A DNA stretch of 44,452 nucleotides from Actinomadura sp. 7K507 (GTDB taxonomy: Bacteria; Actinomycetota; Actinomycetes; Streptosporangiales; Streptosporangiaceae): contig NZ_SMKK01000050.1 in assembly GCF_004348425.1 (NCBI RefSeq), forward strand, positions 1-44,452, in the 5' to 3' direction. Below the pieces are notes generated by a model. The model ran no database searches and was not told the DNA's origin. It saw nothing but the letters and a program-made list of their open reading frames with translations. The position numbers and the translations under genes are program-made. Each line of letters starts with the position of its first letter. Position 1 is the stretch's first letter. Below, piece by piece: positions 1 to 7,250 of the stretch.

Positions 1-2
1 CC

Positions 3-956
3 GTGGTCACGGCCGCCGCCCGCCCGACCCCGCGCGCCGACGCCTACACCAGCGCCAGCACGGGCGCCCACACGGGCTCCCACACGGGCGCCCGCACGAT
101 CCCCAGCGCGCCGCTCGGCCCCGACACGCTGCTGTGGCGCCACGCCGCCGACATGCGCTCCCTCCTCCCCGGCGCCGCCGCCGGGCTGATGCAGCTCATG
201 CACCCCGGCATCGGCGCGGGCGTCAACGAGCACTCCGCCTTCTTCGACGCGCCGTTCGACCGGATCCACCGCTCCATCCCGCAGATCTGGGCGACAATCC
301 TCACCCCGGACGGCGACTCCCGCGCCCGCACCATCCGCGACCTGCACCGCGCCATCGGCGGCGTCGACGAGCACGCGCGCCGCTATCACGCCCTGGAACC
401 CGAGACGTTCTGGTGGGCGCACGCCACGTTCACCTGGGAGATCTTCAAAGCGGCCGAGACGTTCCACCCCGGCACCCTCACCGCCGAGGACCACGAGCAG
501 ATGTACGCCGAAACCGTCACCTGGTACTCCCGCTACGGCGTCAGCATGCGTCCCGTCCCCGCCGACTACGCGTCCTTCCAGTCCAAGTTCTGGCACGTCT
601 GCACCAAGCAGCTCGAACTGACCCCGGCCGCCGCCCGCGCCCTGGAGATCGCCAAGCACGGCTCGGACACCATCGCCGTCCTGCCCGTCGGCGGCCCGCG
701 CCTCGACCGCGCCGGACGCCTCGTCATCGAACGTCCCCTGCGCCTGCTCACCTTCGGCTGCCTGCCCACGATCGTCCGGCAGCGCTTCGACATCCCCTGG
801 ACGCCGCTCGACCAGGCCCAGTTCGCCGCCCTCGCCATGGCCAACCGGCAGGGCTACCGCATGATGCCGACCGGCATCAACCACTGGGCCCTGCGCAGCA
901 TGCTCCGCTACATCGGCGCCCACACCCGCCGCGAGAGGTACCAGCCCGCGGCCTGA
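3..956 (+). CDS. MpaB-type oxygenase (DUF2236), possibly 5'-partial
   Basis: This looks like a member of the oxygenase MpaB/DUF2236 family, whose founding members are haem-binding oxidases (rubber oxygenase Lcp is a relative). The substrate here is unknown. Conserved family features are visible: an HPGIGAGVNEHS segment at about residues 64-75, where a His near the family's conserved region lies, and an aromatic stretch FWWAHATFTWEIF at about 136-148. The first GTG sits two bases inside the window, so the true start may lie upstream. The first 40 residues are low complexity (Ser/Thr/Gly/Ala/His with TGAHTGSHTGA), unlike the rest. The gene converges on the PLP enzyme downstream with only 10 bases between stop codons. 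Family is fairly sure; function is not. Confidence 0.82.
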   Translation: MVTAAARPTPRADAYTSASTGAHTGSHTGARTIPSAPLGPDTLLWRHAADMRSLLPGAAAGLMQLMHPGIGAGVNEHSAFFDAPFDRIHRSIPQIWATILTPDGDSRARTIRDLHRAIGGVDEHARRYHALEPETFWWAHATFTWEIFKAAETFHPGTLTAEDHEQMYAETVTWYSRYGVSMRPVPADYASFQSKFWHVCTKQLELTPAAARALEIAKHGSDTIAVLPVGGPRLDRAGRLVIERPLRLLTFGCLPTIVRQRFDIPWTPLDQAQFAALAMANRQGYRMMPTGINHWALRSMLRYIGAHTRRERYQPAA

Positions 957-966
957 GCACCGGCCG

Positions 967-2142
967 TCAGCCCGCCGGAGCGGCCGCCTGCTCGGCCAGC
1001 CGGGGGCGCAGGGCCCGGCAGGCGGCGAGGACCCGGTTCACGTCGTCGTCGCTCAACCCCGCGTGGGCGGAGAGACGGACGAGAGTGCGTCCCACCGAGG
1101 CGGTGGGCGGGAACAGCGCCGCGCTGAAGATGTCGCGGACCGCCAGGGCGTCGCGCATGAGCGTCGCGTCGGCCTCCGAGCCCGCCTCCAGCGCGATGAT
1201 CTGCGAGTCGGACTCCACGAGCCGGTAGCCCAGCTCGGCCAGGCCGTCGCGCAGGCGCCGCGTGACGACGCGCAGCCGCTCGCGGCGGCGGCCGCCCTCC
1301 CGCACGACCCTCAGCGCCGCGGCGAGGCCCGCGACGTCGTGCGGCAGCAGCGTGGAGCTGAACACGGCCGGGAGCGCGGTATGGACGAAGTAGTCCGCGA
1401 AGCCGGGACGGTCGCAGGCGATCAGGCCCGCGCGTCCGGGCAGGGCCTTGGCGAGGCTCGCGGTGCGGAAGTCGACACGGCCGGTGAGCCCGAGTTCGGC
1501 GACGAGGCCGTCCCCGTGGGCGCCGTGCGTGCCGAGCGAGTGCGACTCGTCCACCACCAGGAGGCAGTCGTACGCCTTGGCCACCTCCACCAGTCCGGGC
1601 AGCGGGCACACCGTGCCGTCGGTGCTGTAGACGGCGTCCACGGCGATCACTCCGGAGCCGCCCACCTCGATGCGGCGGCGCAGGTGGCCGAGGTCGTTGT
1701 GGCGGAAGTAGGCGAGCTCCGCGCCGGCCGTCCGCGCCCCCTCCCACAGCGACATGTGGGCGAGGGCGTCCAGGTAGACCGGGACGTCCGGCCCGGCGAC
1801 CACCTGCATGAGCCCGGTGTTGGCCGCCCAGCCCGACGGGCACAGCACGCCGGCCCGCGCGCCCATGTGCCGGGCGAACTCCGCGCCGAGGGCGATCTGC
1901 GGGTGGTCGTCGGGCAGGCACGGGCCCGGGACCGGCACCGCGCCGTCCCCCGCCCGCAGGCTGGCGATCATGGCGTCGGCGATGGCCGGATGCTCGGCGA
2001 GGGCGAGATAGTCGCTACACGTCAGTAGGATCGTCCGGTTGCCCAGGGTCTTGGCGGTCGGCGGACGGCGTCCGCCCCTGGTGCCCCGGAAGCGGCTGAT
2101 GCGTTCGCCCAGCCGCTGGTGAGCGCTGGTCATGGCCGTCAC
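967..2142 (-). CDS. PLP-dependent alpha-oxoamine synthase, CqsA/BioF-like
   Basis: This is a fold-type I PLP enzyme of the alpha-oxoamine synthase group (8-amino-7-oxononanoate synthase, serine palmitoyltransferase, CqsA), which condenses an acyl thioester with an amino acid and loses CO2. Visible landmarks are VVDESHSLGTHG with the PLP-ring Asp at D198 and His201, and TASLAKAL with the Schiff-base Lys at K232. Length (391 aa) is normal for the family. The sequence around PGPCLPDDHPQIALG and LCPSGWAANTG reads more like CqsA-type autoinducer synthases than BioF, and no other biotin gene is nearby. It starts at an ATG after a GGGGGAG ribosome site. A likely promoter lies just upstream. Substrate assignment is inference. 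Confidence 0.85.
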   Translation of the reverse strand: MTAMTSAHQRLGERISRFRGTRGGRRPPTAKTLGNRTILLTCSDYLALAEHPAIADAMIASLRAGDGAVPVPGPCLPDDHPQIALGAEFARHMGARAGVLCPSGWAANTGLMQVVAGPDVPVYLDALAHMSLWEGARTAGAELAYFRHNDLGHLRRRIEVGGSGVIAVDAVYSTDGTVCPLPGLVEVAKAYDCLLVVDESHSLGTHGAHGDGLVAELGLTGRVDFRTASLAKALPGRAGLIACDRPGFADYFVHTALPAVFSSTLLPHDVAGLAAALRVVREGGRRRERLRVVTRRLRDGLAELGYRLVESDSQIIALEAGSEADATLMRDALAVRDIFSAALFPPTASVGRTLVRLSAHAGLSDDDVNRVLAACRALRPRLAEQAAAPAG

Positions 2143-2184
2143 TCTCCCCCATCATGCGATCGTCACACGGTGTAGCGGATCCCA

Positions 2185-2215
2185 ATCATAGTGTGAAAAG
2201 AATCTAAGGTGTCAG
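2185..2215 (-). promoter_or_regulatory. Candidate promoter of the CqsA/BioF-like gene
   Basis: On the minus strand CTGACA (2215-2210) and TATGAT (2190-2185) resemble -35 and -10 hexamers. The 19-base spacer is slightly long. Transcription would begin near 2178, giving a leader of about 36 nt. The region is noticeably A/T-richer than the flanking genes. Confidence 0.4.
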
Positions 2216-2392
2216 TCAAAGACCGCGCTCCGCGCAAGAAAATTTCCTGCTCCGGAATGAACCATTCCGTTCCTGTGATGATCGCCGGGGGCCGGCGCGC
2301 GGGTGATCGCGGCGGCGAAGGTACCACCGGCGTTCGCGGAGATCAGGCCTGCCGGTCGCATACTCTTCAGCCAGGTAGCCGAACAATGAGGT

Positions 2393-3421
2393 GTGAACAC
2401 GATCGCCGCCGGCGCTGAATCCGCGGCGCCCGCCAAGCTCCCCGATCTTGGCGGACGCGCCGGGCCCCTGCCCCGCATCCCGCGGGTCCGCCGGGCCCGC
2501 TGGGCCGTGGCCGGGATCCTGCTGGCCTGCGGTGTCACCGCGGCGCTGGTGACGGCCGGGCCGCTGCGCCCGGCCCTGTCGGCGTTCGGCCAGATGCGCT
2601 GGGCGTTCCTGCCCGTCCTCCTCCTGCTCTGCGTGCTGCACTTCGTCAGCTCCGCGGTGGCGCTGCGCGCCGCGTCCGGTCGGCCGATCCCGCTGTACCA
2701 GACGACGCTGACGCAGTTCACCGCCTCGGCCGCCAACCGCGTCACCCCGGGCGGTCTCGGCGCCGTGGCGGTCAACACCCGCTATCTCGTCTGCCGCGGG
2801 CTCCCGCTCCCCCAGGCCGCGGTCACCGTCGCCGCCGTGCAGGTGGCGGGCGTGCCCGCGGACCTGCTGCTGCTGGGGGCGGTCATCGGCCTCGGCGGCG
2901 GCAACGGCCAGTTGCTGGACGCGCTGGGCCGGCACGCCGCTCACGCCGCCGGCCTCGTCCCGCCCGTCCCGCTGCTCATCGGCGCCGGGGTGCTGCTCCT
3001 GGCCGCCCTGCTGTGGGGGCGCCGCGTGCTGCGCTCCGAGGCGGTCGGACGGGCCGTCGCCGGGATCGCCGACCTGTGCCGCCGCCCGCGCGACCTCGGG
3101 GTGGTCCTCGCCGGATCCGCCGCGACCACGCTCGTGCTCGGCCTGGCGTTCGCGCTCAGCGCCTTCGCGGTGCCCGGGACGGGCGTGGGGCCGGGCGACG
3201 TCCTCGCGCTCGTGGCCGCCTACCTGGTGGGGGCGGCGGCGGGCTCGGCGGTGCCGTCCCCGGGCGGCGTCGGTTCCACCGAGGCCGCCCTCGTCGGAGC
3301 GCTCGTCGCCCTGGGCATCGCCGCCGGCCCGGCCCTGCACGCCGTCCTGCTGTTCCGGGCCGTCACCTTCTGGGCACCCGTCCCGGTGGGGTTGCTCGCC
3401 TGCCGGACGCTGCGCCGGTGA
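2393..3421 (+). CDS. Flippase-like membrane protein (UPF0104, LPG-synthase TM family)
   Basis: This is a polytopic membrane protein of the lysylphosphatidylglycerol synthase transmembrane/UPF0104 family (AglD-like, PF03706 type). Members move or modify lipids, but the actual activity here is unknown. About seven to eight hydrophobic segments are visible, the first at about residues 40-60. The family-like motif NRVTPGGLGAVAVNTRYL lies at about 112-129, and PSPGGVGSTEAALVGAL near 285-301 is the usual PGGxGxxE signature. It starts at GTG 2393; the alternatives are poorer. It has no catalytic MprF domain, so lysine transfer is unlikely. It is divergent from the PLP enzyme and converges on the amidohydrolase with 21 bases between. 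Confidence 0.85.
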   Translation: MNTIAAGAESAAPAKLPDLGGRAGPLPRIPRVRRARWAVAGILLACGVTAALVTAGPLRPALSAFGQMRWAFLPVLLLLCVLHFVSSAVALRAASGRPIPLYQTTLTQFTASAANRVTPGGLGAVAVNTRYLVCRGLPLPQAAVTVAAVQVAGVPADLLLLGAVIGLGGGNGQLLDALGRHAAHAAGLVPPVPLLIGAGVLLLAALLWGRRVLRSEAVGRAVAGIADLCRRPRDLGVVLAGSAATTLVLGLAFALSAFAVPGTGVGPGDVLALVAAYLVGAAAGSAVPSPGGVGSTEAALVGALVALGIAAGPALHAVLLFRAVTFWAPVPVGLLACRTLRR

Positions 3422-3442
3422 GCGCCTTTACGTTGTAGATCA

Positions 3443-4255
3443 TTAGATGTGGAAGACGTCCTTGGCGTTGCCCGACAGGAACGCCTCCCTCGCCCCGTCG
3501 GGGAGCTCCAGATCGTCCAGGCCCTTGAGGGCCCGCTCCGCCGTCATCATCGGGAAGTTCGTGCCGAACAGGACCTTGTGCTGCCTGTCCTGAACCATGT
3601 ACCGGACGAGCTCAGGCGGATACCTCCGCACCGTGTAGGCGGACGTGTCGATGTAGACGTTCGGGTGCTTGCGGCACACCGCGACCATCTCCTCCGTCCA
3701 CGGATAGCCGATGTGCCCGCCGACGATGACGAGTTCCGGGAAGTCGAGCGCGACCTGGTCGATGTAGGGGATCGGCCGTCCCGTCTCACTCGGACGCAGC
3801 GGGCCCGTGTGGCCGACCTGCGTGCAGAAGGGGATGCCCAGCTCCACGCATTCGGCGAACAACGGGTAGTAGCGCCTGTCGGTGGGCGGCAGCTCCCACA
3901 GCCACGGCACCACTCGCAGACCCTTGAACCCCAGTTCGCGCACGCACCGCCTCAGTTCCCGGACGGCGTCCATGGGCTTGCGCAGGTCCACTGACGCGAC
4001 GCCCTCCAGGCGCCCCGGCGGGGCCTGTCCGACGAACGAGGCGACCTCGTCGTTGCTCACCAGGGCACCCTCGGGGCCGTACCAAGCGCTGATGAGCCCG
4101 ACGTCCACTCCCCCGGCGTCCATGGCGCCGACCGTCATCTCGACCGGCACCTCCTCCTCCGGAGGCTTCTGCCCGGTCCACCGCCACAGCGAATCCAGCA
4201 TCTCGTGCTGGAGGAACCGCACCGTCCCGTGCTGCATCCACGCGTCAATCACCAT
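3443..4255 (-). CDS. Amidohydrolase-related TIM-barrel protein
   Basis: This belongs to the amidohydrolase-related family (PF04909 type, with ACMSD and gamma-resorcylate decarboxylase as relatives). These act on aromatic or carboxylated ring substrates using one metal in a TIM barrel. Seen here: N-terminal VIDAWMQHG, a mid-protein CTQVGHTGP (His), VGGHIGYPWTEEM (His) at about 179-191, and FGTNFPMM near 234-241. The usual first-strand HxH metal motif is replaced by WMQH, and the usual FGTDFP is FGTNFP, so metal binding may be atypical. It starts at ATG 4255 behind a strong GGGAGG site located inside the end of the upstream TetR gene. The 11-base overlap implies one operon under that regulator. 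Confidence 0.83.
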   Translation of the reverse strand: MVIDAWMQHGTVRFLQHEMLDSLWRWTGQKPPEEEVPVEMTVGAMDAGGVDVGLISAWYGPEGALVSNDEVASFVGQAPPGRLEGVASVDLRKPMDAVRELRRCVRELGFKGLRVVPWLWELPPTDRRYYPLFAECVELGIPFCTQVGHTGPLRPSETGRPIPYIDQVALDFPELVIVGGHIGYPWTEEMVAVCRKHPNVYIDTSAYTVRRYPPELVRYMVQDRQHKVLFGTNFPMMTAERALKGLDDLELPDGAREAFLSGNAKDVFHI

Positions 4256-4817
4256 GATTACCTCCCACCGACCGCCATGCGGCCTCGCTAAGCGACGCGA
4301 CCTGGACGTCGTCCGGCTCTGGGCTCTGGCCGTTCAGCCACAGCCGGCTCAGCTCCTGCGCGGGCCCGAGCCACAGCACGAACGCCGTCACGACGTCCAC
4401 GTCGATCAACGCCCCGTGCCGTACCTGGACGCGCCACCAGCTGCGGACCTCACGGAAGAACGACCGGTTGCGATCGGCCAGCCCGGCGCTTCCGGACGGA
4501 CGTTCCGTGAACATGAACCTCGCCCGCTCGGGATGCTCCCTGCACCACCGCACATGAAACGCCACCACCCCTGGCACCGCCCCGCGCGCGCTGTCATGCG
4601 CCCGAAGCTCTTCCAGGAAGGCGTCCTGATACATCGCGAGGCACTCGATGAACAGCGCCTCGGCGACCTGCTCCTTGCCCGCGAAGTGGTGGTAGAAGCT
4701 GCCCACGCTCACGCCGCTCGCCGCCCGGAGGCTGCTGAGGGTCGTCCCGGCGACCCCGCCGCGCCCGAACAGCTCCAGCGCCGCGCGCAGCACCTTGTCC
4801 CGACCGACCTCGTTCAC
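4245..4817 (-). CDS. TetR/AcrR-family transcriptional regulator
   Basis: This is a 190-residue TetR repressor. The N-terminal helix-turn-helix is clear: LRAALELFGRGGVAGTTLSSL, then ASGVSVGSFYHHFAGKEQV at about residues 30-48. The C-terminal ligand domain is unassigned; it includes RARFMFTERPSG at about 95-106, a segment common in the TetR C-terminal class that controls catabolic or efflux genes. It starts at GTG 4817, five bases from a TetR-style half-site. It overlaps the downstream amidohydrolase by 11 bases, so it likely controls that gene and itself. It may also influence the divergent efflux leader, since the operator sits between them. Confidence 0.9.
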   Translation of the reverse strand: MNEVGRDKVLRAALELFGRGGVAGTTLSSLRAASGVSVGSFYHHFAGKEQVAEALFIECLAMYQDAFLEELRAHDSARGAVPGVVAFHVRWCREHPERARFMFTERPSGSAGLADRNRSFFREVRSWWRVQVRHGALIDVDVVTAFVLWLGPAQELSRLWLNGQSPEPDDVQVASLSEAAWRSVGGNHGD

Positions 4818-4838
4818 GGAACATTATTTTGGCACCCT

Positions 4839-4851
4839 AGAACAATGTTCT
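4839..4851. promoter_or_regulatory. Palindromic operator, likely TetR site
   Basis: AGAACAATGTTCT is a perfect inverted repeat around one central base. A second GGAACAT half-site lies at 4818-4824. On the minus strand the palindrome abuts TTGACA (4856-4851), a consensus -35 box for the TetR gene, so bound repressor would block it. A CAAAAT -10 lies 19 bases on. The site also lies upstream of the plus-strand efflux promoter. Confidence 0.6.
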
Positions 4852-4888
4852 GTCAACCCGGCCATGGCCGACTGCTAGCCTGATGCCC

Positions 4889-4918
4889 ATGTCCAGCCCC
4901 GAGTCGGATAGACGCTGA
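4889..4918 (+). CDS. Nine-residue leader peptide of the drug efflux gene
   Basis: ATG at 4889 opens a nine-codon frame, MSSPESDRR, ending at TGA 4916-4918. A TAGCCT -10-like box at 4876-4881 would start transcription at or next to this ATG, so the leader would be leaderless, as many actinobacterial mRNAs are. An in-frame ATG at 4883 gives MPMSSPESDRR but lies upstream of the expected start of transcription. Leader peptides of about nine codons precede several inducible chloramphenicol resistance genes (cat, cmlA). The resemblance here is of arrangement, not proven sequence homology. Confidence 0.45.
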   Translation: MSSPESDRR

Positions 4919-5095
4919 CTCCCGGGCGACCCCCGATCGAGCGGGTCGCCTGACGCGGGCTGTCTCGCCTTTGACCCGATCCCCCACGCGATCACGCGTG
5001 CGGATCGTCGTCTCCGCCGTTCCGTGACGACGCCGGACGGCCGTACAGGCACAGCCCCCGACCGATCAGACGACCTGTTCGCCGACTCGGGAGTC
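4917..5095 (+). promoter_or_regulatory. Candidate translational attenuator before the efflux pump
   Basis: Two alternative foldings are visible. Bases 4917-4926 (GACTCCCGGG), which overlap the leader stop codon, can pair over 10 bp, with one G-U, to 5086-5095 (CTCGGGAGTC). That stretch contains the GGGAG ribosome site of the efflux gene. The competing hairpin uses GGCGACCC (4925-4932) and GGGTCGCC (4943-4950), extended by two weaker pairs. A ribosome stalled at the leader end would cover the first arm and free the ribosome site. A further CACGCG/CGCGTG hairpin lies at 4985-5000. Confidence 0.5.
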
Positions 5096-5099
5096 CCCC

Positions 5100-6347
5100 A
5101 TGCCTTTCGCCGTCTACGTCCTCGCCCTGGCCGTGTTCGCCCAGGGCACCTCGGAGTTCATGCTGGCCGGCCTGGTGCCGGGCATCGCCGCCGACCTGCA
5201 CGTGTCCATCCCCGCGGCCGGGATGCTCACCTCCGCGTTCGCCGTCGGCATGGTGGTCGGCGCGCCCGCGATGGCGCTCCTGACCCGCCGATGGCCGCGC
5301 CGCCGCGCCCTCCTGGTGTTCCTGGGCGCCTTCATCGCCGTCCACGTCATCGGCGCGCTCGCCACGAACTACGCGCTGCTGCTCGCGACCCGCGTGGCCG
5401 CCGCCCTCGCCAACGCCGGATTCTGGGCCGTGGCCCTGGCCACCGCGGCCGCGCTGGCCGCCCCCGCCGCCCGCGCCCGCGCCATGTCCGTCGTCGTCGG
5501 CGGCGTCACTGTCGCATGCGTCGCCGGTGTCCCGGCGGGCGCGCTCCTCGGCGGACACTGGGGATGGAGGGCCTCGTTCTGGGCCGTCGCCATCGTCTCG
5601 GTGCCCGCGCTCATCGCGATCGCCAGGACGATCCCGGAGGAACAGCCGTCCGCCGCGAGCGCGCTCGGGGAACTGCGCGCCCTGGCCGACGGGCGCCTCG
5701 TCCTCACCCTCACCGTGAACGCGCTCTTCCAGGGAGCGACGTTCTGCACCTTCATCTACCTCGCGCCGCTGGCCACGAACGTCGCCGGCATCGGCTCCGC
5801 CTGGGTGCCGGCCTTGCTCGCGCTCTTCGGCGCGGGGTCCTTCGCGGGCGTCACCATCGGCGGGCGGATCGCCGACGCGCATCCGGCCGCGCTCATCACG
5901 ACCGGCATGACGGCGCTCGCCGCCGGGTGGGCCGTCCTCGCGCTGACGGCCGGGAACCCGGCGGCGGTGATCGTGCTCGTGTTCGTCCAGGGCATGGTCG
6001 CGTTCGGCACCGGGCCCGCGCTGATCGCGCGCGTGCTGGACCGGGGCGCCGCGGCGCCGACGCTGGCCGGAGGCTTCGCGACCGCCGCGTTCAACGTGGG
6101 CGCCGCGGCCGGCCCGTGGCTCGGCGGCATCGCGATCGGCGCGGGCCTCGGCTACCGCTCGCCCGTCTGGGTGAGCGCGGCGCTCATGGCCCTCGCGCTC
6201 GCCGTCACGCGTCTGCCCGCAGGCCGGTCCGGGCGGGGTTCTTCACGGCGGTCTTGGCGGAGGCGGTCATCGCGGGCAGGTAGCCGAGGCGGTGGCCGCG
6301 CGCGGTCGGGTGGTAGGACGACTCGATCGGGATCGTCACCGCGTTGA
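5100..6347 (+). CDS. MFS drug efflux transporter, Cml/Cmx-like
   Basis: This is a 12-helix major facilitator of the DHA1 type. It closely resembles actinobacterial chloramphenicol exporters of the Cml/Cmx group and exports drug by proton antiport in the cytoplasmic membrane. Visible are the N-terminal segment ending GTSEFMLAGLVPGIAADL, motif A-like ALLTRRWPRRRALL at about residues 59-72, and motif C-like GVTVACVAGVPAGALLGGHWGWR near 138-160. ATG 5100 has GGGAG six bases upstream, and this site may be sequestered by the leader RNA. The transporter should end near residue 375. The last 45 or so residues are Arg/Ser-rich and read antisense through the end of the lipase gene, so a stop codon may have been lost. 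Confidence 0.87.
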   Translation: MPFAVYVLALAVFAQGTSEFMLAGLVPGIAADLHVSIPAAGMLTSAFAVGMVVGAPAMALLTRRWPRRRALLVFLGAFIAVHVIGALATNYALLLATRVAAALANAGFWAVALATAAALAAPAARARAMSVVVGGVTVACVAGVPAGALLGGHWGWRASFWAVAIVSVPALIAIARTIPEEQPSAASALGELRALADGRLVLTLTVNALFQGATFCTFIYLAPLATNVAGIGSAWVPALLALFGAGSFAGVTIGGRIADAHPAALITTGMTALAAGWAVLALTAGNPAAVIVLVFVQGMVAFGTGPALIARVLDRGAAAPTLAGGFATAAFNVGAAAGPWLGGIAIGAGLGYRSPVWVSAALMALALAVTRLPAGRSGRGSSRRSWRRRSSRAGSRGGGRARSGGRTTRSGSSPR

Positions 6348-7044
6348 GCCAGTCGTCACCGGAGCACAGCTCGTGCCCGGAGAACTCGTCCCGCACATCG
6401 GACCAGGTGAACCCGGCGCGGCCCGCGGCCTGGCGGGTCACCCCGGCCAGCGTGTCGGCGGCCCCGTTGAGGGCCGTGCGCTTGGCGTTGCTCAGCCCCA
6501 CGCACCAGTCGACGATCGTGTACAGGCGCGGGTAGCCGAGCACCACCACGCGCGCGGACGGCGCCCTGGACCGGATCTTCGAGTACAGCGAGTCGAGGCG
6601 GCCCGGCAGGGTGTCCCTCATGTAGCCCTCGGCCTGCGCCACCCTGTTCTGGCACGTCGAGGTCGAGTTCAGCACGCACGTCTGCATGACGTCGCTGAAG
6701 CCGGCGTCGTTGCCGCCGGCCGTGACGCTCACGAGCGTCGTGGAGGACCCGAGCGCGCCGAGCTGCCCGCTGGCGACGCTCGTGGTCGTCGCCCCCGAGC
6801 AGGCGACGAACTTGAACGACTCCGTGGCGTTCGCCGACGCCCACAGGTTCGCGTAGGCGTTGGCGCTGCGCTTGCACGCCCCGCTGTCCGGGTCGTAGCT
6901 TCCGGCCCCCGTGCCGGACGAGTAGGAATCCCCGAGTGCGACATAGTGGGGCCCGGCCGCGTAGGCGGCCCCGGACCACACCATTGAACCGGCGGCGAGA
7001 GTCACCGCACCGAAAGCGGACAGAAGGGGGCGAGATAGACGCAT
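6205..7044 (-). CDS. Secreted SGNH/GDSL hydrolase (lipase)
   Basis: This is an extracellular esterase/lipase of the SGNH family, similar in layout to the Streptomyces rimosus-type GDSL lipases. It hydrolyses acyl esters. A Sec signal peptide is clear (RLSRPLL, hydrophobic core, cleavage after AYA near residue 29). Catalytic blocks: ALGDSYSSG with nucleophile Ser40, GGND with Asn112, and SSYHPTARGH with catalytic His245. Six cysteines could form the three disulfides typical of the group. I chose ATG 7044 because GGAG lies at the right distance from it; that GGAG overlaps the alternative GTG at 7050. The tail beyond GYLPAMT (about 20 residues) overlaps the convergent efflux gene by 143 bases. 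Confidence 0.88.
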   Translation of the reverse strand: MRLSRPLLSAFGAVTLAAGSMVWSGAAYAAGPHYVALGDSYSSGTGAGSYDPDSGACKRSANAYANLWASANATESFKFVACSGATTTSVASGQLGALGSSTTLVSVTAGGNDAGFSDVMQTCVLNSTSTCQNRVAQAEGYMRDTLPGRLDSLYSKIRSRAPSARVVVLGYPRLYTIVDWCVGLSNAKRTALNGAADTLAGVTRQAAGRAGFTWSDVRDEFSGHELCSGDDWLNAVTIPIESSYHPTARGHRLGYLPAMTASAKTAVKNPARTGLRADA

Positions 7045-7250
7045 CTGCACTCCGGAGCGACGTATCGAATTGTGACGCCCGCCTTATACCCGCCCCACCA
7101 TTCCCTCAAGCCCCTGATCTGATCAACAACATTTGTCATGATTTGCGACCAAAATCCACGACTCTCACCAATCAAGTCCTGTCAAGACCCAAAATAGCCA
7201 ACCATTAATTCTTGAACCCCAACAGCCCCAGAAACCCCACAAGCCTCTTC

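Noticed and set aside
967..2142. bioF (biotin synthesis) assignment
   Set aside because: No other bio gene nearby and the sequence pattern leans to CqsA; left as CqsA/BioF-like.
2393..3421. mprF lysyl-phosphatidylglycerol synthase
   Set aside because: Only the transmembrane region is present; the catalytic GNAT-like domain is missing.
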